DNA of 33,329 nucleotides from JBBSIG01 sp038232215 (GTDB lineage: Bacteria; Actinomycetota; Thermoleophilia; Gaiellales; Gaiellaceae), in contig JBBSIG010000001.1 in assembly GCA_038232215.1 (NCBI GenBank), positions 1 through 33,329 of the forward strand, read 5' to 3'. The notes beneath the pieces are model-generated. The model saw only the letters and a list, made by a program, of their open reading frames with translations, ran no database searches and was not told the origin of the DNA. Positions 1 to 8,041 of the stretch are shown here, in pieces (within the stretch, counting starts at the first letter, position 1; each line of letters begins with the position of its first letter). The translations under genes were made by a program, and so were the position numbers.

Positions 1-605
1 CGATCGCGCGTGACTTCGTCCTGCGCGGCGATCCTCAGCGGGCACACGCCGCGCTCCGGGACGCTGCGCGGTCCCTCGACGTTCGGGGCACGCACGTGCC
101 CGTGCTCGCGCCCGGGGACGAGCTGCTCGCAGTCTGTGTCACCGGCGCCCGCTCGGCGCCTGCTCCCAACGTCCAGTGGATCGCGGATGCCGCGACGATC
201 CTGAGGACGTCGTCGAACGAGATCGACTGGGACCGGCTCGTCCGGCTCGGCCGCGAGTGGGGCCGGACGCTCCGGCTCCGAGACTCGCTGGAGTACCTGG
301 GGCGCCTGCCGGGGGTCGAGGTGCCGGCCGAGACGGTGAGCCTGCTGGAGGCGTCTCCTCCGACCCGGCGCGAGAGGCTCGCCCACGCCTGGGCGGCCGG
401 CTCGCTGAACGCCCTCGGACGCCTGCCCGAGACGCTCGGGGAGCATCTCCTCGCAACAGCGGACAGGCCTCTCTCCGAGGCCCTTGCCGGCTTCGCGCGC
501 ATCCTGCGCGAGCGCTGGGGAGTTCGGCACGGCTGGCAGCTCCCTCTCGCCGGGGGGCGGCGTGCGGGCCGGATGCTCCTGGGCGGTCGGAGTCGATCCA
601 TCTGA
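1..605 (+). CDS. Nucleotidyltransferase-family protein (NTP_transf_5-like), C-terminal part
   Basis: The frame is open from base 3 at the left edge to a TGA at 603-605, so only the C-terminal ~200 residues are visible. The segment reading NVQWIADAATILR, followed by IDWDRLVRLGREW, is what I recall of the 'uncharacterised nucleotidyltransferase' family (Pfam NTP_transf_5), where it follows the catalytic GSxD-type core; that core would lie outside the window. Family members are common in exopolysaccharide and peptide-modification clusters, usually with unproven substrates. The stop is 4 bases before the next start, so it is probably co-transcribed with the deacetylase and ATP-grasp genes. The substrate cannot be told from this fragment. 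Confidence 0.7.
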   Translation, partial: IARDFVLRGDPQRAHAALRDAARSLDVRGTHVPVLAPGDELLAVCVTGARSAPAPNVQWIADAATILRTSSNEIDWDRLVRLGREWGRTLRLRDSLEYLGRLPGVEVPAETVSLLEASPPTRRERLAHAWAAGSLNALGRLPETLGEHLLATADRPLSEALAGFARILRERWGVRHGWQLPLAGGRRAGRMLLGGRSRSI

Positions 606-609
606 GAGG

Positions 610-1218
610 ATGATCCCCGTCTCCCTCACCTTCGACGACGGCCCCTCGACCTGGACGGAAGCCATCCTCGACCTCCTGGCCGCGCACGACGCCCACGCGA
701 CGTTCTTCGTCGTCGGCGGGAGCGCCGACCGGCGCCGCGACACACTGATGCGAATCGCGGCCGAAGGGCACGAGGTGGGGAACCACACGTGGTCGCATCC
801 GTCCCTCGCACGCGAGTGCGACGACGGACGGGTTCGGGACGAGCTCGAGCGCACGAACGAGCTCGTGGCCGACGTCCTAGGCGCGCCGCCGACTCTCTAT
901 CGCGCGCCTCACTACGACGTCGACGAGCGGGTCGACGCGATCGCCTCGCGGCTGGGGCTGACGCACGTTCGCGGCGACGTGGCTCCGCCGGACTGGCACG
1001 ATCGCTGGACTGCCGGTCTCACCGTGACGTTCGTCCTTCGGCAGATCCGACCGAACGGGATCATCGGCCTCCACGACGGCGTCCCGCCCGCGGAGGCCGG
1101 CGCTCGCAGCCGCCAGGCGACCGTGGACGCGGTCGCGGCGATCCTCCCGGGCCTCGAGGAGCGCGGACTCACATCCGTTCCCGCCTCGCGGCTCCTCGCA
1201 CGGACGGAGTCGATCTGA
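610..1218 (+). CDS. Polysaccharide deacetylase (NodB homology / CE4)
   Basis: A compact 202-residue protein that is essentially one NodB domain. It has motif 1 TFDDGP at residues ~8-13 (catalytic base and metal Asp), motif 2 HTWSHPS with the metal-binding H-x3-H pair, motif 3 RAPHYD and a late LHDG motif. CE4 enzymes remove N- or O-acetyl groups from chitin-like, peptidoglycan or exopolysaccharide sugars using a divalent metal. There is no signal peptide or membrane segment, so it would act in the cytoplasm unless exported otherwise; that is unusual for a wall-acting CE4 and fits a soluble precursor. ATG 610 is chosen because the NodB domain begins at once and it lies 4 bases after the upstream stop. 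Its TGA overlaps the proposed CTG start of the ATP-grasp gene. Confidence 0.88.
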   Translation: MIPVSLTFDDGPSTWTEAILDLLAAHDAHATFFVVGGSADRRRDTLMRIAAEGHEVGNHTWSHPSLARECDDGRVRDELERTNELVADVLGAPPTLYRAPHYDVDERVDAIASRLGLTHVRGDVAPPDWHDRWTAGLTVTFVLRQIRPNGIIGLHDGVPPAEAGARSRQATVDAVAAILPGLEERGLTSVPASRLLARTESI

Positions 1219-2369
1219 TCGCCCGCGCTGAGCCCGCTCTCCGGCGCCGGAGCTACGCGCTTCGAGCTCGCGTCGATCTCGTTCGCTCGATCGGCGTGCG
1301 GCACGCCTGGCGGCGCCTGCGGGACGATCGGCGACACGGTCAGGCGCTCGTCGAGCGTCGGGTGCGCGTGCCGGACGAGATGTGGCGGGAGGGTGCTGCG
1401 CTGCTGGGGGCCGACGTGCGAGAGCTGGCGCCCACCCTGCTGGAGTTCCGGCTCGACGGGGCGACCGTCCGCATCAGGGGGCAGACGACTCCGTTCGCGG
1501 ATCCCGTCTCCACGGAGGTCGCCTCCGACAAGCCCCTCGCCTATCGGATTCTGTCGGAAGCCGGTCTTCCCGTTCCCGCGCACGCCGTGGTCGACGCCGG
1601 CGACCTCGGGGCGGCGGCCGCATTCCTCGAGCGTGTGTCGCCCCCGTGCATCGTCAAGCCGGTACGTGGCGGCGGCGGCGAGGGCATCACCGGCGAGGTA
1701 CGGACGACGGAGCAGCTTCGGCGCGCGCTCACGCGCGCCGGGCGATTCGATCTGCGCGTGCTCATCGAGCAGCAGCTGGAGGGAGACTCCTACAGGCTCC
1801 TGCTGCTGGACGGGAACGTGCTCGACGTGCTCCGCCGCTCGCGGCCGCAGATCACGGGCGACGGCATTGCCACGATCCAGGAGCTTGTCTTCGCCGAGTA
1901 CGCTCGCCGCATCGACGCCGGGGGGGCGGCGGGACTGAAGAAGTTCGTGGTCGATCTCGACTGCCTCTTCGCGCTCGAGCGCGCCGGCCGGCGGATCACC
2001 TCGGTTTTGCCCGCCGGGGAGGCGATCGTGATCAAGACCGCGACGAACTACAACGGCCCCGGCGAGAGCGAGACCGTCTTTCCCCCGATTCCCCGCGAGC
2101 TCGTCGAGCCGGCGCGGGTGGCCGCAGAGGCGCTCGGCGTCCGGCTGGCCGGTGTCGACGTCCTGACCACCGATCCAGGACGGCCGCTCTCGGAGAGCGG
2201 AGGAGTCGTCCTCGAGGTGAATCCGGTCCCCGGGTTGACACACCACTACAACGTGGCCGACCCGGCCCGCGCGACGCGCATCGCGGCGCCGATCCTCGAG
2301 GCGCTCTTGCAGCCGCAGGCGAGTGTCGACGGTGCGAGCCGCCGCGCGGTTCGCGCCGGACGACCGTGA
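1215..2369 (+). CDS. ATP-grasp ligase, cyanophycin-synthetase/RimK-like
   Basis: A 384-residue ATP-grasp protein. Visible parts are the pre-ATP-grasp segment with ASDKPLAYRILSEAGLPVP, the nucleotide-binding stretch IVKPVRGGGGEGI (lysine plus glycine-rich loop), a TGDG...TIQELV element as in CphA-type ligases, and the Mg-binding LEVNPVPGLTHHYN near the C terminus. Such enzymes join a carboxylate to an amine through an acyl-phosphate. There is no Mur-ligase domain, so it is not a full cyanophycin synthetase; the acceptor is unknown. No ATG/GTG/TTG lies near the upstream stop. I propose CTG 1215, whose last bases form the deacetylase TGA (CTGA) and which has GGAG five bases upstream. GTG 1296 is the conservative alternative (357 residues). 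Confidence 0.82.
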   Translation: MIARAEPALRRRSYALRARVDLVRSIGVRHAWRRLRDDRRHGQALVERRVRVPDEMWREGAALLGADVRELAPTLLEFRLDGATVRIRGQTTPFADPVSTEVASDKPLAYRILSEAGLPVPAHAVVDAGDLGAAAAFLERVSPPCIVKPVRGGGGEGITGEVRTTEQLRRALTRAGRFDLRVLIEQQLEGDSYRLLLLDGNVLDVLRRSRPQITGDGIATIQELVFAEYARRIDAGGAAGLKKFVVDLDCLFALERAGRRITSVLPAGEAIVIKTATNYNGPGESETVFPPIPRELVEPARVAAEALGVRLAGVDVLTTDPGRPLSESGGVVLEVNPVPGLTHHYNVADPARATRIAAPILEALLQPQASVDGASRRAVRAGRP

Positions 2370-2370
2370 C

Positions 2371-3672
2371 GTGACGCCCTTCGCGGCCGCGAAGGGCGTC
2401 TTCGTCGCAACCGGCGACGAGCGGCAGCAGATCGAGGGTCTCGGCTTCGAGCCGCGGGCGCTCATCCTCTGGTGGGCGCTCCAGACGGGCGAGGGGGTCG
2501 AGCGGGGCAACCGCGGCGGGCTCGGCTTCTCGGCGAGGGGATCGCGAAGCGCAGCCGTCGCCTGGGCCTCGGACGACCAGGCCGCGCCCACGCGAACTGC
2601 GCGCTGGGGAGAGGAGGCGGCCCTCGTCGGGCTCGACGATGCAGCCGCCCCCGCTCCGGCGCTCCGAGCCGAGCTCTCCTGCTTCCATCCGGACGGCTTC
2701 GCGCTCGAGTGGTCCGTTCGCCCGGCCTCTGCCTGGACCGTCCACTACCTCGCGCTCGGTGGAGACGACCTCACCGGCTCACGCGTCGGCTGGCTCACGA
2801 CGCCGGTCTCGCCGGGGCGCCAGCGCGTTGCCGGTGTCGGCCTCCGGCCGGACGTCGTCCTCGTCGCGCCCACCGGCCTCGAGCATCTGGCGACGCCCAC
2901 GCGCGGGCTGTCGGCGGGCATCGGCGCCGCGGGCGCCCGGCGCAGGCAGGCGGGGGTCGGCTTCGCCTCCCGCAACGGGGCCGAGGCCGGCGACGTGGCC
3001 GGCGGGCAGCGCGGCGACGCAGCCGTCGTGGCCGTCTCGGGCCGGGACGAGTTCGCAGCGCTCGCGACTGTCGCCTCGCTCGATCCCGACGGGCTCACGA
3101 TCGACTGGGCAGACGTCTGGCCGACGCCCAGGCGGATCCCTTACCTGGCGCTCGCGGGAGTTCGGTGCATGGTCGGGACGGACTTCTCGCCGAGCTCGCC
3201 CGGCGCGGGTCGCACGCGCGTCGGCTTCCGTCCACAGGCACTGCTCCTCTTCACGTGGGGACTCGGCGCCTCCTCGCAGCCCACGGACATCGGCCGGCTC
3301 AGCATCGGAGGCGCCTCCTCTCCCGGCGCGAGCGGTTGCGCGAGCTGGGACGACCGGGACGTCGAAGCCCGCCCCACGAGCACGCACGTGTGCTCGTCCA
3401 CGGGAGACGTGATCGTCGTGACGAACACGCAGACGGGCGGCGTGCACGCCGCCGCCTCGCTGCGCTCGCTCGACTCCGACGGCTTCACGCTCGACTGGAG
3501 CCGGTCGGACGGGCTACGCCGGCAGTTCGTCTACGTCGCGCTCGCGGCTCCGGGCCGCCCGGGGCTGAACGAGATCGTCCGCAGGTCGGGCACGCGGATC
3601 GCGTCGGCCGTGAAGAGGGTGCGTCAGCGAATCGCGGAGCGCCAGCGCTCGGCGTCGTCCCGCGGTGCGTAG
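2371..3672 (+). CDS. Triple-repeat beta-rich protein of unknown function
   Basis: 433 residues made of three diverged units of ~130 residues. Each opens with a GxGFxPxALxLxW-like strand (GLGFEPRALILWW, GVGLRPDVVLVAP, RVGFRPQALLLFTWG). Each ends with a DGFxLxW strand followed by xxYLALxG; the three end motifs sit at residues 124-131, 256-263 and 386-393. A basic tail of ~40 residues follows. I recall similar units in phage tail-like and actinobacterial hypothetical proteins, but no function is known to me. There is no signal peptide or membrane helix. GTG 2371 is chosen because the repeat begins right after it and it starts 1 base past the upstream stop; GTG 2323 or 2332 would overlap the ATP-grasp gene. 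Its 3' end overlaps the convergent SDR gene by 49 bases. Confidence 0.7.
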   Translation: MTPFAAAKGVFVATGDERQQIEGLGFEPRALILWWALQTGEGVERGNRGGLGFSARGSRSAAVAWASDDQAAPTRTARWGEEAALVGLDDAAAPAPALRAELSCFHPDGFALEWSVRPASAWTVHYLALGGDDLTGSRVGWLTTPVSPGRQRVAGVGLRPDVVLVAPTGLEHLATPTRGLSAGIGAAGARRRQAGVGFASRNGAEAGDVAGGQRGDAAVVAVSGRDEFAALATVASLDPDGLTIDWADVWPTPRRIPYLALAGVRCMVGTDFSPSSPGAGRTRVGFRPQALLLFTWGLGASSQPTDIGRLSIGGASSPGASGCASWDDRDVEARPTSTHVCSSTGDVIVVTNTQTGGVHAAASLRSLDSDGFTLDWSRSDGLRRQFVYVALAAPGRPGLNEIVRRSGTRIASAVKRVRQRIAERQRSASSRGA

Positions 3673-4481
3673 CCGAGCGATCTTCGCGCCTCCTCGAGGT
3701 CCCAGAGGCGCCAGGTGTTCGCCGAGACGCCGTAGAAGACGCCGTAGCGAAGCGACGGCGGCGCCTCCAGGCAGCAGCTCACGAGATGCACGAGGTCTCC
3801 GTGGGTGAGGAGCGTGGCCAGGTGGCGCGCGCTCGCCGGGCGATTCTCGCGGTTGACCGTGCCGATCCGCAGGCAGACGACCGAGAGGCCGTGCTCGTCG
3901 GCGTAGAGTCGCCCCGCTGCCTCGCCGAAGGCCTTGCCGAGGCCGTACGCTCCGTCCGGCCGGATCGGCGCGTCCACGCCGAGCCGCGGGAAGCTCGCGG
4001 GATCGAGCTTGCCGTAGTCGCCGGCGACGACGGATGCATACGGCTCGTCGCGCTCGTACATGCCGACGACGTGGTTGGAGCTTGCGAAGACGAGGCGGCG
4101 GACTCCCGCGAGGCGTGCAGCCTCGAGCGCGTTTCGCGTTGCCGGCAGGTTGTTCTCGTACACCGACTCCCAGGAGGCGGCAGCGTCCGGGTCGGCGGCC
4201 AGGTCGACGACTGCGTCCACCCCCTCGAACGCGGGCCGGATCTCGTCGAGCCTCTTCATGTCGGCGACGACGTCCGTCCCGGAACCGCGGCTCGCGTCGA
4301 GGCCCCGGACGGCGTAGCGATCGCTCAGCCCGGCGCGCAGGATCCCGCCGATCAGGCCGCCGGCCCCGGTGATCAGGATGCGCTGCTTTCCGTCTGCTGC
4401 GAGTGGTCGGACGACCGCCCGCTCTCTAGAAGCGGGACGACGCAGCTGCCGGAAACGCCCGAGGACGTGCACCCGAGCCAT
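3624..4481 (-). CDS. NAD(P)-dependent epimerase/dehydratase, uronate-dehydrogenase-like SDR
   Basis: A 285-residue extended SDR. The Rossmann loop ITGAGGLIG lies at ~37-45, an active-site SSNHV serine segment follows, and the YGLGK catalytic Tyr-Lys pair is at residues 179-183. The C-terminal wording (LRIGTVN, then YGVSANTWRLWD and LGYAPRDDAE) is like the uronate dehydrogenase group, which oxidises hexuronates to aldarolactones; a nucleotide-sugar epimerase cannot be excluded. It is the only - strand gene in this stretch and overlaps the 3' end of the repeat protein by 49 bases. The start is uncertain: ATG 4481 or 4484, with an open extension to 4526, leaves a basic N-terminal lead of ~30 residues before the Rossmann strand. 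It could act as an ADP-heptose epimerase (HldD), but it lacks recognisable HldD features. Confidence 0.8.
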   Translation of the reverse strand: MARVHVLGRFRQLRRPASRERAVVRPLAADGKQRILITGAGGLIGGILRAGLSDRYAVRGLDASRGSGTDVVADMKRLDEIRPAFEGVDAVVDLAADPDAAASWESVYENNLPATRNALEAARLAGVRRLVFASSNHVVGMYERDEPYASVVAGDYGKLDPASFPRLGVDAPIRPDGAYGLGKAFGEAAGRLYADEHGLSVVCLRIGTVNRENRPASARHLATLLTHGDLVHLVSCCLEAPPSLRYGVFYGVSANTWRLWDLEEARRSLGYAPRDDAERWRSAIR

Positions 4482-4544
4482 CATGCCGCAGGTGCGCGAG
4501 ACGGGCACGGGGAGCGCCGGGGCCACTCACTAGACTCGCTCGCC

Positions 4545-5918
4545 ATGCTTCCGAAGCGATTCGGGGATCGTGACGACGTCGCCTCCGTCCGACTCGAGGC
4601 GGGGGGGCTCGAGCCTGGGCAGGAGGCAGAGACGCGCCGTCGCCTCGCGGGACGCGTGCTCGCCCGGCGCGGTCACGGGCAGCTCGTGTTCCTCGACCTC
4701 GTCGACCGCTCGGGGCGGATCCAGCTGCTCTGCGACATGAGCCGCTCGGGACCCGTCGAGGTCGACCTCGGTGACGTGATCGGTGTGACCGGAGCCCCGG
4801 CGCGAACACGGAGGGGTGAGCCCTCGCTCGCCGTTGACGAGCTCGTGCTGCTCGCGAAGATCCGGCAGCCGCTGCCGGACACGTTCCACGGCCTCACCGA
4901 CACGGAGGCGCGCTACCGCCGCCGCTACCTCGACCTGATGATGAACCCCGAGTCGAGGGCGGACGCGCTCCTCCGCTCCCGGATGGTGAGCGCGATCAGG
5001 CGCCGGCTCGACGCGGAGGGCTTCGTCGAGGTCGAGACGCCGATCCTGCAGCCGCGCTACGGCGGCGCCTTCGCGGAGCCGTTCGTCACCCACCACAACG
5101 AGCTGGACCGCGACCTCTACCTGCGCATCGCGACCGAGCTCTACCTGAAGCGGCTCATCGTGGGCGGCCTCGAGCGCGTGTACGAGATCGGCAAGGACTT
5201 CCGCAACGAGAGCGTGTCGTACAAGCACCAGCCCGAGTTCACGATGCTCGAGTGGTACGAGGCATTTGCCGACTACCGGGACACGATGGTGCGGATCGAG
5301 GAGCTCGTGGGAGCGGTGACGGCGGAGGTGACCGGCGGGACGACCGTCGGCTTTCGCGGGCACGAGGTCGACCTGGCCCCGCCCTGGCGGCGCGTCGAGC
5401 TCGTCGACGCGCTCGCCGAGCACGGGCTCTGGACGCGCGACCCCGACGAGCTCCGCGCCCGCTTGACCGAGCGAGGGGTAGACACGCAGCACGACGGGAC
5501 GTGGGCCCAGCTCGTCGACCATGCGCTCGGCCACTTCGTCGAGCCGGCGCTGATCGAGCCGACGATCCTGCACGATTATCCCGTCGAGCTCTCGCCGTTC
5601 GCGCGGACGACCGACGACGATCCCACGATGGTCGAGCGCTTCGAGTACTTCGTGGGCGGGATGGAGCTCGGCAACGCCTTCACGGAGCTCAACGACTCGG
5701 TGGAGCAGGCCGAGCGCTTCGCGCTGCAGGCGGGCGAGCGGCAGGCGGGCGACCCGCTCGCCGAGGGCGGCGACCCTGACTACGTCGAGGCGCTCTCGTA
5801 CGGGATGCCGCCGACCGGCGGGATCGGGCTCGGGATCGACCGGTTGGCGATGGTGCTAGCCGGGCGCGAATCCATCCGCGACGTGATCCTGTTTCCCGCG
5901 CTCCGCGAGCGGCGGTAG
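4545..5918 (+). CDS. lysS: Lysyl-tRNA synthetase, class II
   Basis: A 457-residue class IIb synthetase that charges tRNA-Lys. An N-terminal OB fold (about 30-110) carries VFLDLVDRSGRIQL. Next come the class II core RYRRRYLDLMMNPE and FVEVETPILQP, motif 2 EIGKDFRNESVSYKHQPEF, and motif 3 GIGLGIDRLAM ending ILFPALR. Most bacterial LysRS are ~490-510 residues; this one lacks the usual N-terminal helix (the KLxxLRxxGxxPxP segment) and starts directly at the segment before the OB fold. The in-frame sequence upstream of ATG 4545 shows no such helix, so the shortening seems real. The stop is 2 bases before the GTG of the next gene. A second, full-length lysS elsewhere is possible. Confidence 0.93.
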   Translation: MLPKRFGDRDDVASVRLEAGGLEPGQEAETRRRLAGRVLARRGHGQLVFLDLVDRSGRIQLLCDMSRSGPVEVDLGDVIGVTGAPARTRRGEPSLAVDELVLLAKIRQPLPDTFHGLTDTEARYRRRYLDLMMNPESRADALLRSRMVSAIRRRLDAEGFVEVETPILQPRYGGAFAEPFVTHHNELDRDLYLRIATELYLKRLIVGGLERVYEIGKDFRNESVSYKHQPEFTMLEWYEAFADYRDTMVRIEELVGAVTAEVTGGTTVGFRGHEVDLAPPWRRVELVDALAEHGLWTRDPDELRARLTERGVDTQHDGTWAQLVDHALGHFVEPALIEPTILHDYPVELSPFARTTDDDPTMVERFEYFVGGMELGNAFTELNDSVEQAERFALQAGERQAGDPLAEGGDPDYVEALSYGMPPTGGIGLGIDRLAMVLAGRESIRDVILFPALRERR

Positions 5919-5920
5919 CC

Positions 5921-7933
5921 GTGAGGACGGCGCTCGCGGCGGTCCCCGCGCGCCTGCGCGAGGCCCCCGGTCTCGTGCCCGGTCTCGTCGCCCTGAGCGT
6001 CTTCTTCGTCTGGGCGTTCCACGGCGGCGGCTACGCGGCCACGGTCTGGTACCCAGGAGCGCTCCTGCTGCTCGCCTTGCTCGGAGTGGTCGCGCTCGCC
6101 TTCCGAGGGCTGGTGCGCGACCTTCCTCGCCCCGTCCTCCTCGCCTCGGCCTTCCTCTCGGCCTTCACGGTTTGGAGCTACCTGTCCATCTTCTGGAGCG
6201 GCGTCAAGGGCGACGCCTGGGACGGGGCCAATCGCACCCTCCTCTACCTCACGGTGTACGCCCTCTTCGCCTGGCTCCCGTGGCGGCCCTGGGCCGCGGG
6301 GGCCGCGCTCGGAGCGCTCTCGCTCGCCGCCACGGCGACGGGCGCGATCGTCATCTGGCAGGCGAGCACGTCGTCCGACCCGTCCACCTTCTTCATCGGC
6401 GCCCGCCTCGCGGACCCGCTCGGCTACGCGAATGCTCTCTGCGCCCTCTTCCTGATGGCGCTCTGGCCGGCCCTCTACCTCGCCTCCCGGCGGGGACTCC
6501 CGGCGCTCCTGCGCGGGGTCTTCCTCGCCGCGGCGGGGATTCTCGTCGAGCTCGCGCTCCTCTGCCAGAGCCGCGGCTCGCTCTTCGCCGCGCCGGTCGT
6601 CGTCGCGTTGTACCTCGCGGTCGTCCCCGGCCGAGTGCGCTCCGTGCTCGCGCTGGGCTCCGTGGCGGCTGTCGCCGGCCTCGCGCGCGGCACCATGCTC
6701 GCGGTCTACCCCGCCGCTCAGGACGGAGATCTCCACGCCGCGCTCCTCGACGCACGCCGCACCCTCGGGCTCTCGGCACTCGTGCTGCTCGGAATCGGCA
6801 CGGCCGTCGCGCTGGTCGATCGGCCCCGCCTGATCACGGAGAGCCTCGCGCGGCGGGCCGGCTGGGCCCTAGCCGCGATCGGCGTGGTCGCCGTGCTCGC
6901 GGGGTCGGCCCTGCTCCTGACCCTCGAGAGGCCCACCGATCGGGTCGCACAGGGGTGGCGGGAGTTCACCGCCGGCCAGACGAGCAACCCGGAGGGCTCC
7001 TACCTCACCGGCGGCCTCGGCAGCAACCGGTACGACTTCTGGCGGGTGGCGGTGAAGGAAGTTGTCCGGGCGCCGGTGGTCGGCGTCGGCGTCGACAACT
7101 TCGCGATCGACTACCTGCGCGAGCGCAGGAGCCTCGAGGAGCCGCTCTACCCGCACAGCCTCGAGCTCCGCGTGCTGGCGCAGACGGGAATCGTGGGCGC
7201 CGCCCTGTTCCTCGGGTTCCTGCTCCTCGCGCTCGCCGCCGTCTGGCGGGCCGGCGTGCGAAGCGGCCCCGGCGCCGGTCTCGCCGCCACCGCCGTCGTC
7301 GTCTTCGGCTACTGGCTCGTGCACGGGTCCGTCGACTGGTTCTGGGAGGCGCCGGTGCTCGGCGGGATCGCGTTCGCGGCCCTCGGCCTCGCCGCGCGGG
7401 CGCGCGGAGCCGACCCCGAGCGCTCCCGGGCTCGCTCGCCGCGCCCGGGAAACCGGCTCCTCCTCGGCGCTCTCGTCGCGGCCGTGGCGGTCGCCGGTGT
7501 CTGTTCGTACGCCTTGCCCTGGCTGAGCGCCGAGTACGTGAGCCAGGCGGCCGAGTCCTGGCCGGCCGATCCCGACGAGGCCTTCGACCGCCTCGACCGC
7601 GCCCGTCGCCTGAACCCGCTCAGCGATCAGCCGGACCTGATCGCCGGCGCGATCGCGGCTCGGCTCGACGATCGAGCGCGGATGCGGCGATCGTTCCGGC
7701 GAGCGCTCGTGCGGAATCCATGGAGCTGGTACGCTCGCCTCGAGCTCGCCGTCGTCGAGTCCAGCTCGGGCAGACGCGAGCCGGCATTACGGCAACTGAA
7801 CGCCGCGCGTAGGCTGGATCCGCTGGAGCCCACCATCCAGGCCGCGATCCGCGAGGTCCACGCAGGGAGGCAGCTCTCTCAGCGCGAGCTCGAGCGGACG
7901 CTCCTCGAGCGCGCAGCCGCGCGCGAGAAGTAA
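5921..7933 (+). CDS. O-antigen ligase/polymerase-like membrane protein with C-terminal TPR-like region
   Basis: A 670-residue protein with about 11-12 hydrophobic segments, then a large loop with GGLGSNRYDFWR, VVGVGVDNF and YPHSLELRVLAQTGIVG, the pattern of the Wzy_C (O-antigen ligase) family. The last ~130 residues are soluble: DPDEAFDRLDRARRLNP and LRQLNAARRLDPLEP look like tetratricopeptide units. Such proteins polymerise lipid-linked repeat units or attach glycans to an acceptor at the outer face of the membrane; the TPR tail may position a partner. The GTG start is 2 bases after the lysS stop, implying co-transcription with it. A second ligase/polymerase lies at 13269-14726, so the two may have split roles. 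Confidence 0.87.
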   Translation: MRTALAAVPARLREAPGLVPGLVALSVFFVWAFHGGGYAATVWYPGALLLLALLGVVALAFRGLVRDLPRPVLLASAFLSAFTVWSYLSIFWSGVKGDAWDGANRTLLYLTVYALFAWLPWRPWAAGAALGALSLAATATGAIVIWQASTSSDPSTFFIGARLADPLGYANALCALFLMALWPALYLASRRGLPALLRGVFLAAAGILVELALLCQSRGSLFAAPVVVALYLAVVPGRVRSVLALGSVAAVAGLARGTMLAVYPAAQDGDLHAALLDARRTLGLSALVLLGIGTAVALVDRPRLITESLARRAGWALAAIGVVAVLAGSALLLTLERPTDRVAQGWREFTAGQTSNPEGSYLTGGLGSNRYDFWRVAVKEVVRAPVVGVGVDNFAIDYLRERRSLEEPLYPHSLELRVLAQTGIVGAALFLGFLLLALAAVWRAGVRSGPGAGLAATAVVVFGYWLVHGSVDWFWEAPVLGGIAFAALGLAARARGADPERSRARSPRPGNRLLLGALVAAVAVAGVCSYALPWLSAEYVSQAAESWPADPDEAFDRLDRARRLNPLSDQPDLIAGAIAARLDDRARMRRSFRRALVRNPWSWYARLELAVVESSSGRREPALRQLNAARRLDPLEPTIQAAIREVHAGRQLSQRELERTLLERAAAREK

Positions 7934-7952
7934 AGAGTCTTTGAGCGTGCCG

Positions 7953-7981
7953 TTGACAGGGTCGGGCGGCGCACGTACTGT
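7953..7981 (+). promoter_or_regulatory. Near-consensus sigma70-type promoter for the LPFTG protein
   Basis: An exact TTGACA (7953-7958), a 17-base spacer and TACTGT (7976-7981, matching TAnnnT) lie in the 108-base gap before the LPFTG gene. Transcription would start near 7988, giving a ~54-base leader. It is the best promoter match I found in the window. Confidence 0.72.
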
Positions 7982-7983
7982 TT

Positions 7984-8026
7984 CGAACGGAAGTAGGGGC
8001 TTCCGCGTTCAGAACCTGCGGCGTTC
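7984..8026 (+). promoter_or_regulatory. 5' leader stem-loop region
   Basis: CGGAAG (7988-7993) pairs with CTTCCG (8000-8005) around a TAGGGG loop, right at the predicted transcript 5' end. Flanking GAAC (7984-7987) can pair with GTTC (8007-8010) past a two-base bulge. A second GAAC (8012-8015)/GTTC (8023-8026) pair follows. A 5'-terminal hairpin is a known way to stabilise abundant mRNAs; that role here is inference. Confidence 0.4.
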
Positions 8027-8030
8027 GTCT

Positions 8031-8036
8031 AGGAGG
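8031..8036 (+). promoter_or_regulatory. Strong ribosome binding site (AGGAGG)
   Basis: A perfect AGGAGG sits 5 bases before GTG 8042. It fixes that start and, with the promoter, predicts high expression of the small surface protein. Confidence 0.85.
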
Positions 8037-8041
8037 AAACT

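Noticed and set aside
912..2591. Long - strand open frame (559 codons) opposite the ATP-grasp gene
   Set aside because: It has no recognisable domain, is Arg/Pro/Gly-rich and lies antisense to a gene with clear motifs; long shadow frames are expected at this GC content.
1..3672. Lasso-peptide or other RiPP cluster
   Set aside because: The nucleotidyltransferase family and ATP-grasp can occur in such clusters, but I found no precursor peptide, PqqD-like protein, transglutaminase-type protease or cyclase in the window.
4530..5573. - strand open frame (347 codons) opposite lysS
   Set aside because: Its sequence is the mirror of lysS codons (Val/Arg/Glu-rich, no hydrophobic core) and lysS itself is unmistakable.
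5780..6736. - strand open frame (318 codons), highly charged
   Set aside because: This is the antisense image of the O-antigen ligase membrane helices; no motif supports it.
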